Source of the DNA: Phallus indusiatus
Lineage: Eukaryota; Basidiomycota; Agaricomycetes; Phallales; Phallaceae
Length of the DNA: 64,000 nucleotides
Assembly (NCBI GenBank): GCA_027605045.1
Contig: JAQFWX010000170.1
Location: 1 to 64,000 of the forward strand
Direction of reading: 5' to 3'
Shown here: positions 28,911 to 40,699 of the stretch, in pieces
How positions within the stretch are numbered: the first letter of the stretch is position 1
Layout of the letters: every line of letters begins with the position of its first letter
Notes under the pieces: model-generated
What the model saw: the letters and a program-made list of their open reading frames with translations, nothing else
The model's database searches: none
What the model was told of the DNA's origin: nothing
Made by a program: the position numbers and the translations under genes

Positions 28911-28985
28911 GGGGTGCCAGAAGGTAAGATGTCCATTACAGTATTCTATTGGATGATTGTCAATAACAAGCAACATGAAGCGCCT
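28911..28985 (-). promoter_or_regulatory. Conserved promoter blocks of GMC copy 2
   Basis: The blocks are GGGGTGCCAGAA (28911-28922), ATTCTATTGGAT (28943-28954, CCAAT on the gene strand) and AAGCGCCT (28978-28985). They have the same order as upstream of copy 1, about 117-190 bp upstream of the ATG. A TATA-like TATATATA lies at about 28848-28855. Confidence 0.5.
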
Positions 28986-29994
28986 AGGTGAACGAAAGTG
29001 AAAATATGTACACACATGGGAGGAGTTAAAAGTGACACCAGTTTTCTTTTGTTTCGTTACTACTTATTCAATTAGCCCAAAATCTCAAGTTGAAATCAAA
29101 GGGCTTCTCCAAGTTGTCAGATTTTGATTTTTTGAGGCAATGCTTGTCGACTGAACTGACAATGATGGGTTGTGCTCCGACTGAAAAGTACAATTCTGTC
29201 CGTGTAGACTTGTATCTTTTTTTGGGGGACAACTTCGAGAAACCAAGGGAAATCAAGAATAGTGGGGAGCTTGGTAGATTGCTGAGCGCCGAATATGAAT
29301 GCGGGAGTCGGATGCAGAGAAACACCAATCATTAGCACTTCGAATCGAGTAGGTAAGCATATCAGGAAGTGATCCACACGTTCTTTTTATATTCGGGGGT
29401 TTGATTTCTGAACTCACTTGCGACCTGACTAGCATTTGGTAAGATCGGAGAAGCATGCGCACCTGCGCCAATGCCGTAGTGAAAAAAAGACTAAAAGTCA
29501 GCTGTGGCTTATTCCAAAGATAGGCAAACTCCCAGAAGACAACATTCGCTTGCTTTAGAATAGGGAAATTTCAGGAACCGCTCCAACTTTGGTGGATAAT
29601 AGCCGGGGGCCTCCCTTCATGAGAGATATCATGATTTTCACGTTTTGGTCATGAAAGATGTTCCCAGCCATCGACGGTTCAATAAAAGATCCAGGACAAC
29701 AGGCTATACCGCAAGGCTAGCCTACGATTGGAAATGGCGCATTCGATGGAACATTTAGGAACAAGACGTTCTAAATTCGAAAAACACCCATTGGCAGCGG
29801 CCAGAGATTCGGGCTCAATATACGACGCCAATTTGAAGATGCAATTTGGGAAAAAGATTGTTAGCTACGATAGGCAAGCAGGCGAGGAACGACGGTGATT
29901 ACAATTTTTGGATTAGTGGATTAAAAATACACTCAGGTTCTGCGTGTGACACTGGACCACTGGGAACAGAGTGTCACAGTGGCCTTCGGGAGAA
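28986..29994. other. Intergenic, no recognised gene
   Basis: Only short frames (for example 29090-29335, +) without recognisable similarity are present. Near 29470-29530 a stretch resembles 25850-25920. A 9-bp inverted repeat, TGTGACACT (29945-29953) with AGTGTCACA (29970-29978), lies just upstream of the next gene. Confidence 0.4.
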
Positions 29995-30000
29995 CACGTG
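29995..30000. promoter_or_regulatory. CACGTG box
   Basis: A palindromic CACGTG lies 34 bp upstream of the ATG at 30029. It is the same hexamer found close to the starts at 8404, 47710 and 56141. Confidence 0.35.
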
Positions 30001-30028
30001 ATTTAGACGCTAGACTAGAAAGGTGGAA

Positions 30029-31534
30029 ATGGGCGGAAGCACCTTTCCTGCTAACCCTCCATTGAGCACTCCCACCATCGTCGACCTCGACATGCTCGAC
30101 ACAAACCTCATCGAAAACAGGTCTCCTCTCCCTACGTCTTTGTCCGACTTCGCCTTGATCCCCAGTTCTTCAGCTTCCGCTCCTTCGTCGCCGTCGGCAG
30201 TGTCGTCACTCGATGACTCTATAAACCCTTTCTTTCGCCGTCTCCGACGTTCCAGTCTGCTTGCCTCAAGTCCTATCAATTCTCATCTTCATCCCGATGG
30301 AAAACTTGCCAGCTCCTTCTCTATCTCTTCGCCCCTCCGCGCAAAGCGGTCATTGCTTTCCATCAATCCAGAAACCGTGAATGCCGACACGAACACCGCG
30401 TCGTCACCCTCATCATCGTCGTCACCGGCGTCATCATCAACTGCTGTAGCATCCCAAATCCCTTCAAAGTTGCTTTCATTTGATTTCAACAACGACCAAA
30501 CTCCATCCACGTCAAAACCGGCTGATTTTCGGTTTGGGCAATTACAACCGTCCCTAACTCTTAGCCTTCCTGAAACTCCCACCTCTCGCCTCGTCCGACG
30601 AGCCTCCATTCCCCTTAAACCGCCACGTCTTATCGACATCAAAACTGAGCTTAGATCCCCAATTGAAGCCGAGCTGAAGTCCGAGGCGCAGTTCCAACGG
30701 CTGGTCGCATCATATTCCAACACCAACTTTCCAATAAACAGGAATACTCCTCGGACACCACGTTCGTGGTTAAACCGGGGTCGTTATCCAGAGGAAGCGG
30801 TCGTTGATGACGACGACTTGAATAATGACAATGAGAGTGGGAGCGATGACGAAGACGAGAATACCACTGCGCCTGGCAGCGTGCATAGCGTCTCGATGAC
30901 GCCTTCTGGATCAGGGGCATCTGCTTCTGGTGGTTCTGGCGAGGATGCACCAATGACTCTCGACACATCTTTCGCAAACGGGTTTATGATGGACATCGAT
31001 ATGGTTCGTAAACCTTTCTTCAGCCGCTTTCTCTTTTACTCAATCTTCGTAAACAGCAACCGTTATCAGCAATTAGCTCACCTACACAATGGCGTGAAAC
31101 ACCTCCCCCTGCATCGTGCCGCTCAAATAAACGTAAATGTGAGTATCCTATTATCTTCTTCCGTAATGTAGTGAGTCGTGAGCTCATGCTTCCCATCAGT
31201 CGAGGATCGATACGATCCATATCCAATGGCGGCGAAGCGCCGGGCTGTTTCGCCTGCCTTTCACGCGCATCACCACACTCACAGCCGTTCAGGATCCAAC
31301 TCACATTCACCAGCCATCCCAATACCAATACCTCGTTCTACTCGTTCTGTCACCTCCTCCCCGGTCATGCGGCCAGCATCATCACCAATTATGCGACCCT
31401 CTTCATTCGGCAGCCCTACCATACGTTCAGTAGCCAGGCTTCCTCCACTTGCTTCGGAAAAAGAGCGCGAGAAGACGAGGAAATGTATTGATGGCGCAGA
31501 AGAAGCCGTTGGCAGCTTAAGCCTGGCAGAATGA
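30029..31534 (+). CDS. Ser-rich, probably regulatory protein of unknown function
   Basis: A long first exon from ATG 30029 encodes a Ser/Pro/Thr-rich disordered protein. It carries short motifs such as 'INPFFRRLRRSSLLASSP', 'LSLPETPTSRLVRRASIPL' and an acidic run 'DDDDLNNDNESGSDDEDE'. An intron after 'MMDIDM' (about 31001-31070) leads to a small exon 'PTQWRETPPPASCRSNKRK'. A second intron (about 31140-31199) leads to 'FEDRYDPYPMAAKRRAVSP' and a His/Ser/Pro-rich tail ending '...VGSLSLAE' at 31534. The compact, well-phased 'TQWRETPP ... RYDPYP.AAKRRAVSP' blocks look like conserved short linear motifs in an otherwise disordered protein. I do not recognise a named family; a nuclear or phosphorylated adaptor is plausible but unproven. 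Confidence 0.6.
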
Positions 31535-32675
31535 CTTGATGCCCGAGATAAATTCTTGTCTATTTATTTTATTCCCTTCTGTCTGTCCACTTTTTCCCTT
31601 TCATGTTTTTTTCTTTTGTTTCGTTCCCTCCCTTTGTCTTTGTATGGGTCGTCTCATAATTTTCTTTGACCTGATTCTACGTCATCAATCGATTGATCAT
31701 TGGTAGCTTATTCAGATTTTGGCTTTCCTTTACGGCATGGCTTACTCACTGCATCTCGCATCTTGCATTGGCACTTCTTCATGTTAAATGTACTCTACCC
31801 TTACACACCTTTCCAATTACCCACATACACCATTAGTCTTGTAGTCACACATCAATGTAATACCATATAACCCAGAAGACTGGGTATTATAGAATCTCAG
31901 TACGTCTTTGATGAATGAGACGAATGAAAATCTGTTGGCTTACATTTGTTATTCCCACCCTAAGCTAATTGTGTCCAAATGACGTCTTTTGTTTAATTCA
32001 AAACGGTTTTAGGTACGATGTCGGGATATCCAGTGAGCGTTCCAGCGAGCAGATGCGAACTCATGCGGAGATAGTTGACAACGTTGCCCGACGGATAGTA
32101 ATTATGTACACGGAGCAAACACTACTGGTGAAACCCGAAAACGATGAGCGCAAAATTTTATCAAGATATATTTACTCGTCAATATTACTTCCGGTTTTGC
32201 AAGCTCCCAAGCTTGAAGTCACAAGTTTGGGGCTGATATATGCATACCCAAAATAAATTTTATTCGCATTCACTATGATACCCATTGCGAGATTTATTTG
32301 AATTCTCATACTCTGCCATCCTTGTTCATCCCCTGGCCATAACCGCTGCCTGAGATGGTGTGTTCGATACATCACACAAAGCCAGAACATGATCTCACGC
32401 CATATAAACAATCATGGCACTTAAGAGTGTCCTGACCTGAGATGAGAGCATGTTTTCCTCAGTTCCAGTGCTTGAATCTCTAATCGACCAGTAATAACGA
32501 CATCAATGAGGTGTGTATTTATACCAGCGTGTTATCGGAGTTTGCTGTCATAGATAATTGATGATAAAGGTGATTTTGACTTGTTATCTTTATCGTCGAG
32601 CAAACAACATGGCTATGAGAGTTGATGGCAGATTGATGGCATATACTCGGCAATCTCCTCCTCGCCCATACCTTG
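31535..32675. other. Intergenic, 3' region plus promoter
   Basis: A pyrimidine-rich 3' flank (about 31555-31650) follows the previous stop. No gene is recognised in 31700-32675. Confidence 0.45.
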
Positions 32676-32683
32676 TATAAAAG
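32676..32683 (+). promoter_or_regulatory. TATA box of the small secreted protein gene
   Basis: TATAAAAG lies 85 bp upstream of the ATG at 32761, a canonical spacing for a strongly expressed fungal gene. Confidence 0.55.
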
Positions 32684-32760
32684 AAACAGATGATTGAACA
32701 AAGTTTTCTCCAAAAAAAACTTCTTCTTTCTCCTTATTATTTTTATAGTACTTTCTTATA

Positions 32761-33433
32761 ATGGTTTCTTTCACTTCCCTGGTTTTCGTTGCTTCTTTCG
32801 TTCATTTTTTTGTCGGGGCGGTACCTTTTAACAACCTTATTACACGTCAGAGCAGTAACGACTCATTTGCCTTAAGTACGTCATATATGCATAAACTCGC
32901 GTCCAAGCGAACGTGCTCAGTCAATAAACCACCTTTCAGGTAACGCTCAACTTGCGCAACAAATGAATCTCGCAGCAATAACCGCCCAAGTGGGTGATTC
33001 ATGCCCGAATGATGGTGTACCTAGTTGCATAGGAACCGGTGTTAGCCAGGTAAAATGCAAACAATAATATCAGACCCATACGACCGGGCTAAATCCCAGA
33101 CTGACCTTTCCTTTAGTGCCTTAACAACCAATTATTAGCTCCCCAACCTTGTGGGCAAGACACCCAATGTGTTACATTGCCTGCTGTTGGCGAAGCAGGG
33201 GTCGTCATCGCGTGCGATACGCTAAGTGATGCAATCATGAGGTAGGGATAAATCCTATCATTTCGTGATACGAGAAAATTCCTTGAAAACTTTTTACCCT
33301 TAGAATTACATCTACTGGTGCTACAGGCGGTTTGACGGGTGTAGATATTACTGGCACTGACAACATCAGCGCAGAAACATCGGCCGTCGACAAAATCCCA
33401 GGAGCGATTCCTGCAGTCCCTAAAGTGATTTAG
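32761..33433 (+). CDS. Small secreted cysteine-containing protein
   Basis: The ATG at 32761 is followed by a clear signal peptide ('MVSFTSLVFVASFVHFFVG', probable cleavage shortly after). Four exons join in frame: 32761 to about 32874, about 32939-33048, 33118-33240 and about 33303-33433. They give a mature protein of about 120 residues. Cysteines occur in 'DSCPNDGVPSCIG', 'CLNNQLLAPQPCGQDTQCV' and 'IACD', giving six in total, so disulfide bonding is likely. A glycine-rich block 'TSTGATGGLTGVDITG' follows. The layout resembles a family of small secreted proteins common in Agaricomycetes, with no known function as far as I can tell. It lacks the eight-Cys spacing of hydrophobins. Role in the cell wall or extracellular space is inference. 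Confidence 0.7.
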
Positions 33434-35290
33434 GTTTAGCTGACTCTTGGCTGATGTTAATTGCCAGATGTAGCCATGTTACACTTTTTCAAATTGGTTT
33501 TAAGGTTTATTGTTTTAGCCGGGGTGACTTGGCAAGCTTAAGAGCATTCTCTACGACACATCAAAGATCACGAACAACTTGGCAGTACTGGATCAAGATA
33601 CTACTTACTGACACATCATCGTGACTGGTGTCAACGACAGTCCTTACGATCGTCCAAAAGGCATAATTTAAGACGAGAGTTAGATACATAGTGTATCGCA
33701 AATTTTCGCCAGACTCACGGAGCCAAAATTGAAAGATCTGACCATCATATAAACTTTCGGGTACCTGCGGAGGTGTGCACCAATTGTTCATCATGGCGTT
33801 ACTTCAACTAGCTTCAAAGGAGTAAGCTGCGGTGTTGTTTAGATTTCCCCTCGTGATTTGTCACCTAAGCTCGTTTCAAATATACGAATCAAGTTAAGAT
33901 AACTTGAAGGATGAAGCTTGAAGTGGCTCACCAGTTAATTAACGGCTGCTCTCGGTTGGCATAAACAGCTTTGTATTATTTACCACGTCATGGAGAACGA
34001 AACACCCATACCCACTTGTCACTGAATATACAGATTCAAGCCAAAGTAACTGGGATGTCGCTTCACTCGAAACAATAATTATAAAATCGTTAATTGCTTT
34101 ATGACAGTCGGGGAAAAAGACTTGGCACGCATAGGTCTGCCACACGTAAAGAAACGAAGTGGGCTTGGCACAGTTGTTAGTTACTATGTTGTTTGGCCGG
34201 GCAAACCGAACGCAGACCTTCGCGTTAGAGTTTTAGAAAGTACAGATTTGAGAGTCTGAAGATGAACGAACCCGTGGTATCAACGAAAAGCCTGTTTGAC
34301 CAGTATCATGCAATTGTCTAAGACTGCCACAAAGAGACTTCACCTCTAAATTAAGTTTGACAAGGCTTGAGTTGTGATGCATGTGATGAATGACCTGAGC
34401 CGCTCGATATGGGCTGTGCTGGTGAAATGTTTATACGCCACCCTGTTTCGTACAGTAATAGTATTTTTGGCCCGGAGGTGATGATATCATCCAAGTTCAA
34501 GCTCTTGATCCAATATGATTCAACTGAGCAAGTAAAGAAATGTCTATGATATTGGGTTGGTGAACCTTGAGCTTAAGCACTTGTTGAGTTATCGTCAATT
34601 GCTTTTTCTTGGATGTAACCATAGCTGATCATCAATATAGAGACAGGTTTTTAGCCCAAATTCTGAAGAAGAGCAACGGTCTTTTTTTGGGAAGATTTCG
34701 CTTGGAAAATTTTTTGAGAAACACGTCAGTAGCACCACCGGGCTTACCTCAATATTGCTGACTCAGCATTGAATCTTGAAGCTTGATGGTCCCGCTCAAG
34801 TTCCGCTATCGTTTCGTTTGATCCTAATCTTGCGTCATTGCGAGGACATTCATGATTTCATTCACTTTTAATAGGATCAAAATAAACACTGAAAGGGGTG
34901 CAGTGTAATTACTTGGTTGCTTTCAACATAGGATCTAAACGGCGTTATCCAGTATCAGTAACTTATGATCGACGAGAACGTCTTCAAAGCTGATTCGATT
35001 TGAACTCAATCGATTCTCGCACCCAGTGTGTTACCAGTCGAAAGTTAGATCTGTAAAATTGCAAGATGAATGTAGTACATGCATATAGAATGCGTCCAAA
35101 TGATTTTCTTGGTGATATGAAAGAAATGGAATATGATGAACAAAACAGACTGCACAAAAGATTAAATAATGATGAACAACAGAGTCCTGATAAGACATTA
35201 TGAAGAAAAAGCATAAAGAATGTAAACAAAGAATAGACTGGGATAAGATATGATAAAGACGAGAAAGAACAGCGACCAAGTGGAAGTACA
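33434..35290. other. 1.85-kb gene-poor stretch
   Basis: Two minus-strand open stretches (33939-34145, 69 codons; 33561-33794, 78 codons) contain aromatic and hydrophobic residues but no recognised motif, and they do not form a convincing gene. Nothing else is seen. Confidence 0.4.
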
Positions 35291-35293
35291 CAG

Positions 35294-38200
35294 TTACGGG
35301 GGCGAGTGGGATTCCAGCTGGTAGTTGGATTGTCGTGGTGGAGGAGGTAGCGGATTCGAGCTTGGGGGAATGCTGAAGGGTTCAATTGGAGCAGCATGTT
35401 GGTAATGAGGATATGACCATGCAGGAGGCTGAACCATATACGAAGTGTAAGAAGATCCTTGATGAGGATCGGGAGGGAAGTAGGGTACCGAAGGTATGCT
35501 TGCTTCGTAGCTATACGAATGATCAACCCAAGACGGTGGAGGTACGGAACTGGATACAGCGCTTCCAGAGTCAAAGTTCATGCTCTGGCCACGCCAGAAC
35601 CTGTCGTGTTCCCAAGCCTCGCTTGCTTTGAAAACGCCTGGAGAAGGAACTCCTGAAACGGGTCTAGGGAAACGAGGCCGTACGAACGTTGTCTCACCAG
35701 CGGACACAGATGGATGTACATGTCCATTGGTTTGTTGACGTCGCAAGCTGGATCCCGTATCTTTATATGGCGGAGTAGGCGGCTGGGAAGGTGGAGACTC
35801 CAGACTGACAGCGCGAGGACGCCTGTAAGTAGTAGAGACGGATTCTGGAGAATAAATCCCCAATTCAGCACGTCGATTGATATCAGGAAGCCTCGCCGGT
35901 TCTCTGCGGGTTTGAGGTTGCTTTCCGGAATTATGGATATCGTGGCTTCGCTTCTTTGGCCGAGGTGCTGGCTCCCAGTCGTGGCCTCCCATATATGGTG
36001 GCGTATAGTTCGAGAGATAGCTCGAGCCAGCAGTCGATGTCATCGGACGGTCGCTGAACATAGAATAAAAACTCCTAGGCTCTGGACGCCAGCCCGAGTC
36101 TTCTTGATGTCTTTGTTCTGTTTCCATCTCACGTTGCCGAATAAACTCGCGTTCCCTCTCTCTGCGTTGCTGTTCCTCCTCTCTTGCTTTTCGCTCTTGC
36201 CACTCCCTTTCTTTCCGCTCAGCCTCTTCTTGAGCTTTTAGGCTGGCTTCAAGTCGTTCGAGTTCCTTCTGCTGCCTTCTGGCTCTTCTCTCCTCTTCCT
36301 TTCTCATGCTTTCCTCTTGCTCCCTTAGCTTTCTCTCCTCCTCTTCTCGTCTTTCTCTCCTCCTCTCTCTCCTCGCCTTTCTTCTTCCTCTTTCCTTCTC
36401 TCTCTTCTTCTTCTCTCTCTCCTCTCTTCTTCTTCTCTCCTCCTCCTTCTCTCTTCTTCCTCCCGTCTCCTCCTTTCCTCATCCTCTCGTTTCGCCTTTC
36501 TTTCCTCCTCCTCCTCTCTCTTTCTCCTCCTTGACTCTTCCTCCTCTCTCCTCCTCTCCTCTTCTTCTTTCCGCCTTCTTCTCTCCTCTTCTCTCTTCGC
36601 CTCCTCTCTGGCTTTTCGTTCCTCCTCCTCTTTCTTCAGCCTTCGCTCTTCCTCAAGTCTCCGTCGCTCTCTTCTTTCTTCCCTCTCCCTTTGCTCTTCT
36701 TCTTCTTTGGCTTTGCGAATTCTGCGTTCTTGCTCCTCTCTTTCCCGTCTCGCTCTTTTCTCCTCCTCAATCCGCTCTTTTTCTCTTTGCAGCCGTCTCT
36801 CTTCTTCCTCCTTCTCCTTCGCCCTCCTGAGCCGCCGCTCTTCGTCCTCCCTAGCCCTTCGTTCTTCCGCCTCTTTTTCCTTAGCTCGTCTCAATCTTCT
36901 TTCTTCTTCCTCTCTTTCCCTGGCTCTTCTGAGTCGTCGTTCCTCCTCCTCCTTTTCACGTGCCTTCCTCTCCCTCCTCTCCTCTTCTTCGCGCTCCTTT
37001 TTCCTCCTTGCTCGACGCTCTTCTTCCTCTCTTTCACGCCTCCCCCTCGTAACACGTTCTTCTTCCTCTCTCAATCGCTGTCGCTCACGTTCTTTGGCCT
37101 TTTCTCTGGCTTGACGTTCCTCATGTTCCACTTGACGTCTTTCCTGCTCTCGCCGCAATTCATGATCTTCATCTTGAGAATAAGACCTGATTTTTTTATA
37201 TGTTGAAATGAGATTCTTGACGTGAAAGTGTAAATGAATTCTTACCTGGACTCACGGTGTTTGTTTCCAGAGTCTCCGTCAGAGTCATTACGTTTTTCTA
37301 GATATGATCGCCGGTCTCCACGTCTTGAGGCATAATGGTCTCGTTCCGACTTGACGCGTTCCTCGCGAGAACGAGATTCAGTTGAAGTATTCGTGGGACT
37401 ACGTGAATGTGTAGCGACAACCGGATAAGGCTTTTCGGGACTATTTCTAGCCCGTCTGCTAGGTCTCGAAGATACGCCTTGAGGACTACGGTCATGAGGA
37501 CTACCATCTCTGGCTCTGGGGGAAGTTTCAGACGTTCGACGGGAACGTGGTGTAGAGAAGAGACTAGTAAAGATGGTTGTCTCTTTTTCTTTACGTTCTT
37601 TCGACTGGCGCACAGAAGAAGGGGTGGTAGTAAGCGGAGAATTGGTTGCATTTTCGGGAGCTCTGGGTTTCGGAGGAAGAGGAGGGAGTTCGGGTTTTTC
37701 AACGGGAGGAATAGAGGTACCGTCTGGAGAGGGACGAACGAATAATGGGCCATCGACAGGAACATCAACAATGTATACGTGCTCCTGCCGTCCATGAAGT
37801 CGCGGGATGCTGGGCGAGATTATCTCAGCACTCGAGTGATTGTTCGACCCACTCGACTCCGCTGAGGCCCCTGAGTGACTGTGCTGAGATCCTTGAATTG
37901 AGACATCAATCTTAGGTTTCCCAGCTTGCTTTGATGGAGGTGGAGGAGGGAACACGTTGGAAGGTGCGTGTGAGGAAACAGAAACATCTTGCGGAGTCGG
38001 AGGAAGTTCTGGAGATGATACGCGAGACGAAAGTCGAGTAGAGGTTGGTGTGACGGAGGACTCGGTCATCGACACGCGAAGGTCTTGAGCTGTTACTGTT
38101 TCACTAGTAGCGGCAGATTCACGATCTTTCGGAGGCGGTGGAGGAAGTACCCGTTCTGGTGGTTCCGGTCTTGGGGACTGCAAAGTTTGGGGATTTTGCA

Positions 38201-40318
38201 CGGGGGTGACGGATTCTGAAGTAAAAGAGCGAGAAAAACGAACGTCCGGATCATGAAGAGAACTACGAGAGTCTATCTCTGCACGTATAGACGCACGTGG
38301 ATCTGGATCCATTAAGGTAATTCTGTTCTGAGGACGAGGGAGAGGTGTCAGTTTCTGATGCTTTCCTCTAAGAGACGTATCGGTGTCAGAACCACCAGCA
38401 AGATCGGGATTTGCGATGGTTAATTTACCCAAAGACCACTCCGGTTCTGCGTCCGTGCTCAAAAGGCTATCGCGAATGTCGCTTTTCTGCTGTAATGGTG
38501 AGAAGATGTTGAACGTAGAAGAATCTGGTAAGAATTCGGGAAGTTGTGGGGCCGCTGGAACGGGTGCTGTCTCAGAAGTAGATTCGATAGGCGAGGGTTC
38601 AATGGATATTTGTGAAGCAGGAGCTGAAGTGGAAGGTGCAGGTTCTTCGAATGAAGGCGGTGGAACTCTTCTGGGCCCTTGCTTTTTGGGCTCCTGTTGG
38701 GATGGCCCGTCGCGAGTTACCAAGTTGGAAATGTCTTGAGGAGAAGGATTATAACGCTCCTTAGACAGAACGGTGACATCTGTCATACTGAAAGATCCCT
38801 TATGTCCCAGACGTCGCTCGAAAACCATGCCACGTTTTGTACCTCCCGACATAAGATTGCCCATCCCAAAACTGATTCGCTTAGCCATGCGACTGAATAC
38901 ATTCGGTCCTCTATTTTTTTCTGGAGAAGGAATGTAGCCTTGAGTTGAGGGAAACTGAAATTGACTAGGCCTTTTCTTGGATAGTTTGCGAGAAAGGCCG
39001 GGGACGGTGGAGTCTGTGACTTGAGAGGGCGCGTTTTGAGAGATGGCGGTCACAGTCATGGACACACCCGACTCAGCGGCGCCGTAATCGACAAGAGAGG
39101 AATCGGGTGGATGAGATTCTGAGGGAGAATCGCTATCTGGCGATGGGGATGTTGTCGGAGGAGCTTGCAGGCCGGACGGTCTTCGCTTGCTCAATTTCCG
39201 ACGGGGAGGGGGGAAGTTGTTTTGGTTATCCGTTTGTATATTCACGGCAGGAGTGGACTGCGAAAGAGGAGAAGGAGTTGTTGGACGCGAGAATCGGGCG
39301 TTCGATGGAACTCGAGCGCAGAGCTGTAGGAAATGAAACAGAACATTAATGATAGATATGTAAGAAATAAAGGCAATACGCACATCTGTAGCTGAGACTG
39401 ACCCATACCCACCCATTGAGCGGACGGGTTTCTTTCCTTTCCTTTGTCCCAAGTCATACGGAGAGTCATGATGGAATCTTTGGCCCCAGGGACTAGAAAA
39501 GTCTAGTTGATCAACGTCGGCAGCTGCAAGCATGTTCTTCATAGACATGGCATTAAGTTCATCTCTATTTTGATATGATACACTGCTGGCACCGGCAAAC
39601 CCAATACTAGAAGAAGAATCAGGAGTTGGTAATACACTTTCTGACGAAGATTGTTGAACTTGAAAAGAAGAATACTGGCGATCGGTTGTAAGGCCGCCGA
39701 GTCTAATAGTACGTAATGGTGGAGATCCTTGAGGAACAGCAGCAAGAGGCGGGAAAGAGCTAGAAAAGGCTGAAACGGGATGCTGAGCAGCAGCATGAGC
39801 AGATTGATTTGGAGGCCGAAGATGGTGATTGATATAATATGGCGGGCCCGTAGGAGCGTGTAATCGGTAAAATGTGCTATGTTTATATGGAGGAACTGAT
39901 GTTATCGAGGGACAGTTTTCTGGTCGATCTTCGCAAGGCCAAGGGGTAGGTATTAACGTTTCGATGTGCGTCTCGAAAGCCTCTTCTGAGCCACCGGGGC
40001 TCGATGTCAGCGATCTTCCAGCTAAAATTTGGGGCTCTGAGAGTCCTATGTCAGAACTTGGACCGTCCTTGACGAAGTCGGCGGAGGCGGATTTCCGGCC
40101 TCGACGAGACCATGGTATAAGTTTTCGTGTTTGGTTACGAATACTCCGTTTGTCGGTTTGTGATTCCAAAGTAACCTTCGACGACGAAGCCGATGCATTC
40201 GCAAAGGACTAGAAAAGTAACAAATTGTTTTGCGTTTAAAAAGACAGATAGAAAAAAAAGAACAAAAGAGACTGACAGATGCCAAAGCGCTCGTATTAGT
40301 ACCATACCCTATTGGCAT
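35294..40318 (-). CDS. Very large disordered/coiled-coil protein (about 1,600 residues)
   Basis: A short first exon (ATG 40316-40318, 'MPIGYGTNTSALAS') splices into one long open region (about 40210-37242). That region is Ser/Pro-rich with polyproline stretches ('VLPPPPPKD', 'VFPPPPPSK', 'LPPLPPKPR'), a 60-bp intron near 39330-39385, and basic regions near both ends. A further intron (37241 to about 37180) leads to a segment of about 0.9 kb coding almost only Arg, Glu and Lys (charged single alpha-helix or coiled coil). The C-terminus is a Pro/Ser/Tyr-rich tail ending 'YQLESHSPP' at 35294. The frame shifts within the repetitive segment at about 36310-36450, probably an indel in low-complexity sequence. 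Polyproline plus charged helix suggests a cytoskeletal or scaffold protein; no named domain is recognised. Confidence 0.7.
36250..37150 (-). repeat. Long polypurine/polypyrimidine tract, coding
   Basis: For about 0.9 kb the minus strand is almost entirely GA-rich (AGG, GAG, GAA and AGA codons), and the plus strand is nearly pure pyrimidine. It encodes the Arg/Glu-rich helix of the large protein. All three minus-strand frames give charged sequence, so indels here are hard to see. Confidence 0.8.
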
Positions 40319-40699
40319 AATATACTTGAGGATTCAGAAAATATTAAAAGTGGTATCTTGGTGAAGAATGACTATCGATGGTATATTGGCGTCGTCGCCG
40401 TATGACAGCGACGCGCACGAAACAGTCCGGAGTCAGTGTAGGCGCGACGCAGGGCTGGCAGGGCGTCTAATCGTCAGAAACCGCGTGGAAACCTGCAACA
40501 AGCCCGAATTCAAATAATCAATGTAAATTGAGTTGAGATAGCCTGGGCATTCAAGAATCGAGAGGAGATTGATTTTTTAGAAAGAAAAAGGCGGTTTTTT
40601 TAAGCCGAATATGAAGGGCATTATAGCTCGATAGGTACAATTGACTATGTAAGAAAAAAAGGTCTGGAATTTTTCATCTCCGGTAAAGCTAATTTTAAA

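Noticed and set aside
32761..33433. Hydrophobin
   Set aside because: It has a signal peptide and cysteines but lacks the eight-cysteine pattern with the paired CC doublets.
36184..37206. Long plus-strand open frames rich in Ser, Leu and Phe
   Set aside because: They are the pyrimidine-strand shadow of the Arg/Glu-coding tract of the large minus-strand gene. Any frame stays open because the sequence lacks purines needed for stops.
37298..39469. Other open frames overlapping the large disordered gene
   Set aside because: The main frame is continuous for nearly 1,000 codons with coherent Ser/Pro composition; the alternatives are antisense or shifted shadows.
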